From: an uncultured Steroidobacter sp.
GTDB lineage: Bacteria > Pseudomonadota > Gammaproteobacteria > Steroidobacterales > Steroidobacteraceae
Assembly (NCBI GenBank): GCA_946478975.1
Contig: CAMLEO010000053.1
Location: 1-29,436 of the forward strand
Direction: 5' to 3'
Length of the DNA: 29,436 bases
Positions 1 through 7,105 of this stretch are shown one piece after another. The notes under the pieces were generated by a model. The model was not told the origin of the DNA. It ran no database searches and saw nothing but the letters and a program-made list of their open reading frames with translations. The first letter of the stretch is position 1. Each line of letters starts with the position of its first letter. The translations under genes and the position numbers were made by a program.

Positions 1-381
1 GAGCGGGTTGCCGGTGAGATCGAGCTCGCGCAGCTTGGGCAATCCGGACCGCAAACAGGTGATGTCCTCGATGGCGTTGAGCGACAGTTTGAGACGACGG
101 ATTCGGGGCAGTGTCTGCAGCGCGCTCACGTCGCTGAGCGCACTGAACTGCATGGAAAGCGACGCGAGTTGCGAATGGCCAGCAAGCGCCGCAAGGTTGC
201 GTCCGCCGTAGCCGATCACGTGCAGCGTCCTCAGCATGGGGAAACGAACGAGGTCACGGAGATCGCGAGGGAAGATAACGGCCAGGGTATCGATCTGTGC
301 GAGGTCGTCGTCACTGTAGGGCGGATGTCTCTGCAACCGGCGCAGAACGGCTTGTTCAAACTGAGGTTCGAGGTGCGGCAT
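1..381 (-). CDS. Leucine-rich-repeat protein, C-terminus cut by window edge
   Basis: Reading the minus strand from the ATG at 381 gives 127 codons that stay open to base 1. The first residues are MPHLEPQFEQAVLRRL. From about residue 45 there are repeated units with regularly spaced Leu/Ile: LRTLHVIGYGGRNLAAL, LASLSMQFSALSDVSAL, IRRLKLSLNAIEDITCL and LRELDLTGNPL. The last matches the L-x-x-L-x-L-x-x-N-x-L core of leucine-rich repeats. No signal peptide is visible, so it is probably a cytoplasmic protein-interaction module. It starts 8 bases before the next gene in transcription order, whose stop is at 390, so the two are probably co-transcribed. Its function is not recognised. Small LRR proteins of this kind occur in polymorphic-toxin/immunity neighbourhoods, but no toxin is seen here. 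Confidence 0.75.
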   Translation of the reverse strand, partial: MPHLEPQFEQAVLRRLQRHPPYSDDDLAQIDTLAVIFPRDLRDLVRFPMLRTLHVIGYGGRNLAALAGHSQLASLSMQFSALSDVSALQTLPRIRRLKLSLNAIEDITCLRSGLPKLRELDLTGNPL

Positions 382-389
382 CGGTCAGC

Positions 390-953
390 TCACCGTGAGG
401 CGTCGGTCTGCGCGGCCTGCGCGACAATGCGTTGGTAGTCGTCTCGATCGCGTGGGACGCGAGGCTCCTCCAGGGCGCGGACTGCAACGGGATCGCCGGT
501 GCGCCCGATCACGGCTCCCATGACGTTCTCCCAGGCGAGCCCGTCGGCATAGAAGTCGATCCCGTACTGCGCGACGATCTTCAGTTTGCCTTTGACATCC
601 ATTGCCCAGTACTGGCGCTCGTAGGCGATGTAGTTTGTATCCTCGCCGCCGCCGACGTCGGCCGCGAAGCAGGTGCCCAAGCCGGGCACGTGGTACTCCA
701 CGACTATATACATTGGCCGGCGCACCGGCTTCGATGCTTTCTGCGCGATCTCGGCGAGTTCCTGAGCCGACAGATCCCGCGGACGCATGAACGGCGAGGT
801 CATACTGGTGCCAGGGGAGGAGTGCATGAAGCTCTCCGTCCGCGTGATTCGCTGCTCCAGCCGATCGTCCGGCTCCGTGAGGTTGGCGACATCCTGCTCG
901 TACACCGCAGTGAGGAATTCCTGGAAGAAAGCTACGGCTTCGTCAATATTCAC
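390..953 (-). CDS. Uncharacterised 187-aa protein, possibly NTF2-like
   Basis: The start is GTG at 953 (MNIDEAVAFFQEFL). A GGAG about 12 bases upstream is a slightly distant Shine-Dalgarno. The product is soluble, with no signal peptide or membrane segment. It has an amphipathic N-terminal helix. From about residue 80 there is a run of likely beta strands (RPMYIVVEYHVPG, TNYIAYERQYWAMDV, GKLKIVAQYGIDFYADG). A helix-then-beta-sheet pattern with aromatic strand residues would fit an NTF2-like fold, but this is pattern reading only. The C-terminus is charged (EEPRVPRDRDDYQRIV). It is followed after 8 bases by the LRR gene. Family and function are not recognised. Confidence 0.7.
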   Translation of the reverse strand: MNIDEAVAFFQEFLTAVYEQDVANLTEPDDRLEQRITRTESFMHSSPGTSMTSPFMRPRDLSAQELAEIAQKASKPVRRPMYIVVEYHVPGLGTCFAADVGGGEDTNYIAYERQYWAMDVKGKLKIVAQYGIDFYADGLAWENVMGAVIGRTGDPVAVRALEEPRVPRDRDDYQRIVAQAAQTDASR

Positions 954-990
954 GGTGAAGTCTCACTCCGGATCGTACTCGCAGGCTCAG

Positions 991-1116
991 TCACGCAGTC
1001 TGCAAATCGGCGATGCTCGCCAGAAGCTTTGCATAGGACTCGAAGACGGGATACAGCGACGCGCGCACGCTTCGTCCTGCCAGTGCCAGATGCCCGTCGA
1101 GGTCGAAATTGTTCAT
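991..1116 (-). CDS. Doubtful 41-codon ORF
   Basis: In the roughly 300-base gap between the histidine kinase and the 187-aa gene, the minus strand can encode MNNFDLDGHLALAGRSVRAS and onward, ending SIADLQTA. The composition is normal for a small soluble helical protein, unlike the arginine-rich alternative frame at 950-1213. There is no clear Shine-Dalgarno before the ATG. It could be a small gene, the end of a decayed gene, or chance. Confidence 0.22.
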   Translation of the reverse strand: MNNFDLDGHLALAGRSVRASLYPVFESYAKLLASIADLQTA

Positions 1117-1191
1117 GTTCGTAATGGACGAGAGTGCCGGCTGCAACGTAATCGGGAAAATCTAACATCCGAGGGGCGGCATCGCATCGAC

Positions 1192-1252
1192 GAACCGCTC
1201 TTTTGTGTAGCACTCGACACTTTTGGCGCGTGGCTCGCGCGCACAGCGGTTC
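1192..1252. repeat. 8-bp perfect inverted repeat after the histidine kinase
   Basis: GAACCGCT (1192-1199) and AGCGGTTC (1245-1252) are perfect inverted copies about 45 bases apart. The inner segment contains a smaller GCGCG/CGCGC stem. The right arm overlaps the kinase stop codon, so the structure would form at the 3' end of the operon mRNA. There is no U-tract, so it is at best a processing or stability element. Arms this short could also arise by chance. Confidence 0.3.
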
Positions 1253-2582
1253 ACCGGCGAAAGCGAATGCTCGCTCTCAGGCCGCGGTGATCGTGGCCTT
1301 CACGGTACTCTGTGATTGCTCCATGCAACTCGGCGATGCGCTCAACGAGTGAGAGTCCGAGCCCGCTGCCGGTGGACTCGCGGGCTTCGCCGCGGAAGAA
1401 GCGGCGTCCCAGAGATTTTCGCTGCTCGGCCGGCACCCCGGGCCCGTTGTCTTCGACGCTCAATTCGTTCGCACCCTCGACCTGGGCAATTCGCGCAGCG
1501 ATGTGAACACCGGCACCGCCATGGATGAGCGCGTTCTCCACCCAATTGCGGATCACCGCGGCCAGCAGTGTGCGATTTCCCAAAACGATCGCGGACTCGG
1601 GAGCGTCGAGTTCCATCGTCGCGCCGCTTTCGAGGGCGCCTGGTGCAAGCTCTGCCAGCGTTTGCTTGGTGAGCTGAACCAGATCGACGGGAACGAACGA
1701 GAGCGCCTCCTTGGCAGCATCCAGTCGGGCAAGGGCGAGCAATTGATCGACCAGATGCGACAGCCTGGTTGCGGACACAGCGATGCTCTCCAGTCCGGCT
1801 CGCATCGCGTTGTGATCTTTGGCGCCGAGCGAGGCTTCGGCCTGTGCGCGCATGGCGGCGACCGGGTTGCGCAACTCGTGAGCTGCGTCGGCGGTGAATC
1901 TCTTCTCGTTCGCGATCGATCGCTCGATGCTTGCAAACAAGCCGTTGAGGCGTTGGATCAGCGGCTGGATTTCCCCCGGCGCGGCGCCGATGTCGAGCCG
2001 ATCGAGATTGTTTGGAGCGCGGCGCGCGACTTCCTCGCTCATCCGTCGGATCGGCGCCAGGCCGCGGCTCACGATCCACCCGATGAGGGCGCCCATCAGC
2101 GGTAATGCGATCCCCAGAGGCAACAACGCGTTGATCGCGATCTGCGCAGCCAACCGCTCGCGCGCATCGTGCCGCTCGGCCATCTGCACCAGGATGCGAT
2201 GCTCGACGTCCCAGTCGCTGAAGACACGCCACTGCTGGCCGTCGATCCTTGCATCGCTGAAGCCGTGCTCCGAGTTCGAGAATCGCGTTGCCGGCGCCGG
2301 GCCCATGCGTAGCAGGAGCTGGCCGCGTGAATCCCAAAGTTGAATCGCGAATTGCCGGGCGTACGGCTGCACATCCTGGCGCTCGAATTCGTCCAGTTCG
2401 AGCAGCTCATGGCCGGCCTGGCTCGATAGCAGCTGCGCCGATTGCGCCAGGTGCGCGTCGAACAGCTGATCGAGCTGGCGATGCGTGTCGCGATAGCTCA
2501 CAACCAGCGCAATGAGCCATAGCCCGCTGACCGCGCCGAGCAGCGACCACATCAGGCGCCTGCGAATCGTGCGCGGGCCCAT
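1251..2582 (-). CDS. QseC-like membrane sensor histidine kinase
   Basis: A 443-aa inner-membrane kinase expected to phosphorylate the response regulator encoded just upstream. The first membrane helix is at about 11-29 (LMWSLLGAVSGLWLIALVV). A periplasmic sensor of about 110 residues follows, with a second helix at about 150-172. HAMP-like sequence follows (RGLAPIRRMSEEVARR). The dimerisation/phosphoacceptor box is HELRNPVAA with His235; Asn-Pro replaces the commoner Thr-Pro. The ATPase has an N box (RNWVENALIHG, Asn350), G1 (VEDNGPGVP, about 377-384), F box (RRFFRG) and G2 (GSGLGLS, 405-411), so it looks intact. The sensor length and arrangement fit the QseC/PmrB-type group. The gene starts 3 bases after the regulator stop, so it is translated from the same mRNA. 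The ligand is unknown; the co-transcribed cytochrome b561 suggests a redox or membrane-related signal. Confidence 0.93.
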   Translation of the reverse strand: MGPRTIRRRLMWSLLGAVSGLWLIALVVSYRDTHRQLDQLFDAHLAQSAQLLSSQAGHELLELDEFERQDVQPYARQFAIQLWDSRGQLLLRMGPAPATRFSNSEHGFSDARIDGQQWRVFSDWDVEHRILVQMAERHDARERLAAQIAINALLPLGIALPLMGALIGWIVSRGLAPIRRMSEEVARRAPNNLDRLDIGAAPGEIQPLIQRLNGLFASIERSIANEKRFTADAAHELRNPVAAMRAQAEASLGAKDHNAMRAGLESIAVSATRLSHLVDQLLALARLDAAKEALSFVPVDLVQLTKQTLAELAPGALESGATMELDAPESAIVLGNRTLLAAVIRNWVENALIHGGAGVHIAARIAQVEGANELSVEDNGPGVPAEQRKSLGRRFFRGEARESTGSGLGLSLVERIAELHGAITEYREGHDHRGLRASIRFRR

Positions 2583-2585
2583 CGC

Positions 2586-3254
2586 TCAGCCTGACTTTGG
2601 ATTCGGGATCAGATAGCCGACCCCGCGGATCGTGCGAATCACATCGGCGCCCAGCTTGCGCCGTAGATGATGGACGTACACTTCGATCGCGTTGCTTTCG
2701 AGCGTGCGTGTCCATTCATACAACTTCGATTCGAGTTGCTCGCGTGTGAGTACGCGGCCGGCATTGAGCATGAGTTCACGCAGCACTGCGAACTCGCGTG
2801 CGGCGAGCTCGACGGGCTGGCCGCGAAGCTCCACCGAATGCTTCGCCATGTCGAGTGTGATGTCCCCAATTCTGAGCGTGCCCGATGCGAGTCCTTGCGA
2901 ACGTCGGATCAATGCGCGCAGTCGGGCGGCGAGCTCGGCAAGTGCAACGGGCTTCACCACATAGTCGTCGGCGCCGAGATCGAGCCCTTTGACTCGATCC
3001 TCCACTGCATCCCGAGCAGTCAACACCAGCACGGGTGTTACATTGCGGCTCGCTCGCAGCCAGCGCAATAGCTCCAGGCCCGCGAGACGAGGGAGCCCGA
3101 GATCGAGCACGATGCCCGAGAACTGTTCGCTCTCCAGCGCCGCGCGGGCAGCGGCACCGTCCTGAAACCAATCGACTGCGAATCCTGCCTGTTGCAGGCC
3201 TTCGCGTAATGCCGCGCCGAGCAGAGCCTCGTCCTCTGCCAGGAGAATCCTCAT
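2586..3254 (-). CDS. OmpR/PhoB-family response regulator, QseB/PmrA-like
   Basis: A 222-aa DNA-binding response regulator. The receiver domain (about 1-115) has the acidic pocket (LAEDEA), phospho-acceptor Asp51 (IVLDLGLP), Thr79 (VLTAR) and Lys101 (YVVKP), all the residues needed for phosphotransfer. The winged-helix domain (about 125-218) has the family pattern LTREQLESKLYEW followed by SNAIEVYVHHLRRKL and GVGYLI. It begins 4 bases after the cytochrome b561 stop and ends 3 bases before the kinase start. The best target candidate is the CTTAA-N6-CTTAA box at 4022-4037 upstream of this operon, which would make it autoregulated. Confidence 0.94.
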   Translation of the reverse strand: MRILLAEDEALLGAALREGLQQAGFAVDWFQDGAAARAALESEQFSGIVLDLGLPRLAGLELLRWLRASRNVTPVLVLTARDAVEDRVKGLDLGADDYVVKPVALAELAARLRALIRRSQGLASGTLRIGDITLDMAKHSVELRGQPVELAAREFAVLRELMLNAGRVLTREQLESKLYEWTRTLESNAIEVYVHHLRRKLGADVIRTIRGVGYLIPNPKSG

Positions 3255-3258
3255 GTTC

Positions 3259-3960
3259 TCAATCGTCGTCGGAATCGCGATCGGACGACAAGCGCGGGGA
3301 GTCCACTAACGCCTGCGTACTGGACCCGGGGATGTTGCCCGACAGGGTGGTCGCACCCCAAAACACGCCAATTGCAGCCAGCATCAGCACGCCAACCGCG
3401 CTCAGGTTGCGAACATTGGAAACGGTGCCGCCCAGTCGTTTGTAACCTGTCACCATGGCGCGAGCGAGATTCTGGCGCTCGACCACGCTGCTGACGATCA
3501 CGCCCGCAACGTGGACGAACACGAGGAACAGCCATGTGTTCGCGGCCGTTTCGTGCACTTCCTCCATGGCCTCGCCGCCGATGTCGTTGAAATTGAGATA
3601 ACCGGTCACGGCCGTGAGCAGCGCCAGCAGCAGCATCAGCCAGATCGCCCAGCTACCGGCGGGAGTGTGGCCGGCGTGTTCTTGCACGTTGCGTCGAGCC
3701 AGTCCGCCAAGATGATCGACGACTGCGCGCGGGCCGAATGCGAACGAGCTGAAGCGCGCATAGCGGGTGCCGATGAAGCCCCACACCAGACGAAACACGA
3801 CCAGCGCGAGCACGGTATAACCGAACATCACATGCAAATGACGGACTCGCTCCGACTCGGCGAGCACATAAGCGCCGAAGAACGACAGCGCCAGCGACCA
3901 GTGGAATATTCGCGTCGGCAGATCCCAGACGCGCACTTTGTTGGCAGTCTCGATGTTCAT
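3259..3960 (-). CDS. Cytochrome b561-family membrane di-heme protein
   Basis: A 233-aa integral membrane protein. I chose the ATG at 3960 (MNIETANKVRVWDLPTRIFHW) because a GAGG precedes it at about 7 bases and the family normally begins near the VWDxPTRxFHW motif; an upstream ATG at 3987 adds 9 residues. There are four family-type transmembrane helices plus one near the C-terminus (about 185-205). Likely heme b ligands are His20 (RIFHW), His41 or His43 (RHLHVMFGY), His135 (EEVHE) and His149 (FVHVAG). Members pass electrons between quinol and small periplasmic or soluble carriers. It is the first gene of the operon with the two-component system, so it is probably part of the stimulus pathway or the main output. 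Confidence 0.88.
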   Translation of the reverse strand: MNIETANKVRVWDLPTRIFHWSLALSFFGAYVLAESERVRHLHVMFGYTVLALVVFRLVWGFIGTRYARFSSFAFGPRAVVDHLGGLARRNVQEHAGHTPAGSWAIWLMLLLALLTAVTGYLNFNDIGGEAMEEVHETAANTWLFLVFVHVAGVIVSSVVERQNLARAMVTGYKRLGGTVSNVRNLSAVGVLMLAAIGVFWGATTLSGNIPGSSTQALVDSPRLSSDRDSDDD

Positions 3961-4021
3961 GATGGACCTCGTTGGGGACGCGCGCACGGTGTGTTCACGG
4001 ATGCCACCCTATGCCTCGTAC

Positions 4022-4037
4022 CTTAAAGGAGTCTTAA
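4022..4037. promoter_or_regulatory. PmrA/QseB-type tandem box, CTTAA-N6-CTTAA
   Basis: CTTAA occurs at 4022-4026 and again at 4033-4037, one helical turn apart (11-base period). This matches the tandem half-site layout known for PmrA- and QseB-type regulators. It lies in the 160-base gap between the divergent b561 operon (start 3960) and the NTF2-like gene (start 4121), so it could act on both. The matching regulator is encoded in the adjacent operon. Binding is inferred. Confidence 0.6.
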
Positions 4038-4120
4038 GCGCCCGCTGCCGCGTCAAGATCCTTGCTCAGCCACACCGTTGCGAGAGAATGGCGGCGGCCC
4101 ATCCACTCCTAGAGATCTGC

Positions 4121-4624
4121 ATGAAAAAGCTCACATCGCTCATCGCTGTCTTGATGGCTTTCGCGGCATCGGGGACGTCTGCTGTTTCGGCAGCAAACGA
4201 TCAGCCGACGACAAAACCGGCTGCGGATCCTTTGTTCGATACGGTCTCGGCGCTGGACACCTCGGTGTTCGAAGCTTTCAACAATTGCAGCTCACCGGAG
4301 CAGCTGAAAAAACATGCGAGTTATTTCGCGCCGGACGTTGAGTTCTATCACGACACCGGCGGTGTCACCTGGTCGCGGCAGCAGATGCTCGCCAACACCG
4401 AGAAAAATGCCTGCGGAAAATTCCGTCGGGAGCTCGTGCCAGGGACTTTCAAAGTATTCCCGATCAAGGATTTCGGCGCGATCGAGCAGGGCTCGCATCG
4501 CTTCTGCCAGTTCGCCAGCGGCAAGTGCGAAGGAATCGCTGATTTCGTGATGGTGTGGAGGAATCAGAACGGCCGCTGGCAGATCACCCGGGTGCTGAGT
4601 TACGGCCACCGGGCCAATCAATAA
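4121..4624 (+). CDS. Secreted NTF2-like (DUF4440/SnoaL-type) protein
   Basis: A 167-aa protein starting at the ATG at 4121. Its typical Sec signal peptide (MKKLTSLIAVLMAFAASGTSAVSA) would be cleaved near residue 24-25. The frame stays open upstream, but the signal peptide fixes this start. The mature part has the DUF4440/SnoaL pattern: an initial helix (DTVSALDTSVFEAFNNC), then YFAPDVEFYHDTGGVTWSRQQML, then beta strands ending DFVMVWRNQNGRWQITRVLSYGH. Four cysteines in the mature part could form disulfides in the periplasm. Family members are small cone-shaped ligand-binding or enzymatic domains of diverse function. It is divergent from the b561/two-component operon and shares its putative regulator box. 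Confidence 0.85.
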   Translation: MKKLTSLIAVLMAFAASGTSAVSAANDQPTTKPAADPLFDTVSALDTSVFEAFNNCSSPEQLKKHASYFAPDVEFYHDTGGVTWSRQQMLANTEKNACGKFRRELVPGTFKVFPIKDFGAIEQGSHRFCQFASGKCEGIADFVMVWRNQNGRWQITRVLSYGHRANQ

Positions 4625-4641
4625 CCAGGTCGGCCGGATGG

Positions 4642-5307
4642 TTACTGCAAACGAGCGTTGAGCCCGACCAGCGGTCGATCGTTTTCATCCAGGAACCGGG
4701 CGCAGAAGTCCGTCGCGCCGCCGCCGTTGATGATGGCCGCGCGGATCACGTTAGCTCCCTTTCGCAGCGTAACGCGATGTGAGACGCCATCGTCGATCAC
4801 GCTTTGACGGTCGTCGTTGAGCGCGATGACCGGCTCACCGTTGAGCCACCAGCGGGACGCGGCGTTGGAGCCGATGGCCAGCCGCGCGTTCTGGATCTCA
4901 CGAGGCGAGTCGACAGTGGTTTCGACCCAGAACACCACGTTGGACGTCGGCTTCGAGAGCGACCACGCGAAGTGATACAAGTTGAAGTTGTAGTTGAGCG
5001 TGTCGAGCGCATGCCAGGTGTGCCCGGCGCCGTTGATTGTGACTTTCGAACCATCGGCGATTGGTGCGCCGTCGGGAAGGGCGGCGAGCGTCAATGCTTC
5101 TTTGACAGCCGGCTCAGTGAGACGCCCCGCGACGGGCACGGGTTCGAGCACGAACCATCGATGGATGAAGCCGCGCGAGTCCACAGGTTGTGAATTGCCC
5201 TTGGGCTGAGTCAACGTCGTCGGTGCCGGGCGCGCTGCATCTTCCGAGTGTGCGAGACCGGATGCGAACAGGCTCAACGAAAGAACGGCGAGGGCGATTC
5301 TCATCAT
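4642..5307 (-). CDS. Secreted accessory protein beside GH43, sugar-binding-like
   Basis: A 221-aa protein starting MMRIALAVLSLSLFASGLAHS, a clear signal peptide. ATG at 5307 overlaps the TGA of the GH43 gene (ATGA), and a second ATG at 5304 is also possible, so translation is coupled. The mature part contains a beta-rich stretch (LYHFAWSLSKP, VVFWVETTVDSP, ARLAIGSNAASRWWLNGEPV). It ends with a pattern common in jelly-roll carbohydrate-binding modules attached to glycosidases (DGVSHRVTLRKGANVIRAAIINGGG, CARFLDENDRPL). Likely a periplasmic or secreted glycan-binding partner of the GH43 enzyme. No catalytic motif is visible. It ends 17 bases from the convergent NTF2-like gene. Confidence 0.75.
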   Translation of the reverse strand: MMRIALAVLSLSLFASGLAHSEDAARPAPTTLTQPKGNSQPVDSRGFIHRWFVLEPVPVAGRLTEPAVKEALTLAALPDGAPIADGSKVTINGAGHTWHALDTLNYNFNLYHFAWSLSKPTSNVVFWVETTVDSPREIQNARLAIGSNAASRWWLNGEPVIALNDDRQSVIDDGVSHRVTLRKGANVIRAAIINGGGATDFCARFLDENDRPLVGLNARLQ

Positions 5308-6845
5308 GGCGCTCCGAGCAGCCAGCGCTGACGATCGCTGGCGGGATCGAACTTCGACAACGTGGGTGTGCTGCTGCCCACGGCGGACAGTGCCCACGTG
5401 GCGTTCGAGTCAGGCACGGACTTGGGGCTGATGCGATAGGTGCCGTCGACGAGCTGGTCGATGCGCCACAGCTGCTCGGCTGCGCCGGTGAACGCAGTGG
5501 CATTGAGCTCGCCATCCTTGGTCGCCGTCAGCGAACGTTCCGTGCCCGCGACAGTGATACGAAAATACGGAGCGCCCGGATATCCGCCTGCACCCGCAAC
5601 GGGTGCGATCACCCACTTCTGCTGAGCTTGTAACATCGCAGGCGACAGACGCACGCTCGTGATCGCAGGCCAGTTCGCGGCGATTTGAGCAGGCTCCTGG
5701 TCTGCGATCGGCGGGCCAATCTGCGGAGGAGGCGGTGGACCCTCCGGCGGTGGTCCTGATGTCGGCGGGCCGCTGCCAACGATGCCACTGCCTGGCGGGC
5801 CGCCACGACGCTGGCGAAAGCCGCCGACTGGAGATCCCTGCACAGCGAGTTCGAGCACGGTCCCCGTTCGTGCAGACTCGATCGTGTAAGTGCCCGCAAC
5901 GAGATTGTCACCGGCGACCGGCCAGCCATCGCGCCAGAGCAGCGGCCGGATATCGAGCACGCTCACGCCGCCTCGATCCAGATCGGCCTCGTAATGAAGC
6001 GAAAATTTCTGTACATCTTCGCCGAGATCCAGCAACCCGAAGTGTCCCGGCCCGATGTGACGTCCGCGCGAAGCAGCGAACAGCTTGCCGCCGCCTTCGA
6101 CCATGTCGACGCCCATGTTGTCGAGATAAGGGCCCGTGACCTTGCGCGAGCGCCCCATGCGGATGTTGTAAGTTGAGTTCGCGCCCTGGCAGCAGGAGCC
6201 GTGCGTGACCAGCAGGTAATACCAGCCATCGCGATGAATGAGGATGGACGCCTCGGAGTTGATGGCGACGTTCACCGGTTTGCTCTCCGGATGACGACGC
6301 AAGCCGGTCTTGGGGTCGAGCTCGACCAGGCGGATGTAGCCGAAGTAGGAGCCATACACCAGCCAGAGTTTTCCATCCGTATCGAGCAGCACGCCAGGAT
6401 CGATGGCGTTGCTGTCCTCGATGCCATCCGACCACACCACCGGCCCGCGGTCTTCGCATTGGTAATTGGCCGCTTCGGGCGACAGGGTGGGGCACACCAG
6501 CAGGCCGATGGCGGACTTCGGCTGCGTGCCCGGGGCGGAGTAATAGACGAAGAACCGATCTCCGACCTTGACGACGTCCGGTGCCCAGGTGTTGTTGCCG
6601 CCTTTGGCGAGCACTTCCGGCCCGGCCTTGCCGCCGGGTACCGCGGACATCAGCGAGCCCGCGCGCTTCCAGGTCCAGCCATCCTCCGAGGTCAGGATGG
6701 GAATGCCGTTGCCCGTTCCGTACGTGTAATAGCGGCCGCCATGGAATATCACCGTCGACGGATCGTGGACGATGATTTCGCCGTCGAGGGCGAGTGCCGG
6801 CAGGGCCAAGCTCGCTGCCAGCCACACAAAGATATTTCGCAGCAT
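5304..6845 (-). CDS. Secreted GH43 arabinanase-like glycosidase with ricin-type C-terminus
   Basis: A 513-aa exported enzyme. The signal peptide is MLRNIFVWLAASLALPALA. The five-bladed propeller of GH43 spans about 22-310, with candidate catalytic residues Asp28 (VHDPS, base), Asp149 (SNAIDPG, pKa modulator) and Glu198 (NSEAS, acid), plus WAPD at 87-90 and GPGHFG near 265-270. The layout fits endo-1,5-alpha-arabinanase-type GH43 enzymes, but substrate is not proven. The C-terminal third resembles a beta-trefoil (CBM13/ricin-like) lectin with QxW-type motifs (QQKW, EQLWRI, RQRW). A Pro/Gly-rich stretch (about 342-378) interrupts its first part. It is coupled to the next gene by ATGA and divergent from a TonB-dependent receptor, as in glycan-uptake loci. 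No Shine-Dalgarno is evident before the ATG at 6845. Confidence 0.9.
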   Translation of the reverse strand: MLRNIFVWLAASLALPALALDGEIIVHDPSTVIFHGGRYYTYGTGNGIPILTSEDGWTWKRAGSLMSAVPGGKAGPEVLAKGGNNTWAPDVVKVGDRFFVYYSAPGTQPKSAIGLLVCPTLSPEAANYQCEDRGPVVWSDGIEDSNAIDPGVLLDTDGKLWLVYGSYFGYIRLVELDPKTGLRRHPESKPVNVAINSEASILIHRDGWYYLLVTHGSCCQGANSTYNIRMGRSRKVTGPYLDNMGVDMVEGGGKLFAASRGRHIGPGHFGLLDLGEDVQKFSLHYEADLDRGGVSVLDIRPLLWRDGWPVAGDNLVAGTYTIESARTGTVLELAVQGSPVGGFRQRRGGPPGSGIVGSGPPTSGPPPEGPPPPPQIGPPIADQEPAQIAANWPAITSVRLSPAMLQAQQKWVIAPVAGAGGYPGAPYFRITVAGTERSLTATKDGELNATAFTGAAEQLWRIDQLVDGTYRISPKSVPDSNATWALSAVGSSTPTLSKFDPASDRQRWLLGAP

Positions 6846-6853
6846 GCGCGCAA

Positions 6854-6875
6854 TGTACCGGATTTTACCAGTACA
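6854..6875. promoter_or_regulatory. Candidate operator at GH43 promoter (inverted repeat)
   Basis: TGTACCGG (6854-6861) and CCAGTACA (6868-6875) form an 8-bp inverted repeat with one mismatch around a 6-base spacer. The spacer read on the minus strand is TAAAAT, a fair -10 hexamer for the GH43 gene starting at 6845. That would give a leader of only about 10 bases. A repressor bound here would cover the promoter. The surrounding 6862-6900 stretch is much more AT-rich than the rest of the region. No cognate regulator gene is nearby. Confidence 0.4.
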
Positions 6876-7105
6876 AATCTAATCGCTAATAAAAATTATC
6901 AATCCGTGCGGGTGCGCCGGTCATTCCGAACGCTTGCTTCCTCGTCGCATAAAGCGCTGATGCTTGCCCGCGGCTTTACGCCACTCATTCGCAACGGGCA
7001 TCGCTCGATACAGTAAAAGCATTCGGGGTTGGTTGGGGTAGCGCGTCGTAACCCTCAAGGCGCCATTCGCGCCCACATGAACAATAGAAATCTTTTGGGG
7101 GATTC

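Noticed and set aside
950..1213. An 87-codon minus-strand frame overlapping the 187-aa gene start by ATGA-like spacing
   Set aside because: Very Arg-rich and lacking a Shine-Dalgarno; the overlap looks accidental. The 41-codon frame at 991-1116 is the better though still weak candidate.
6846..7105. A sigma70 promoter for the TonB receptor at 7106
   Set aside because: Several T-rich and TA-containing hexamers occur but none has both good boxes and 16-18 base spacing.
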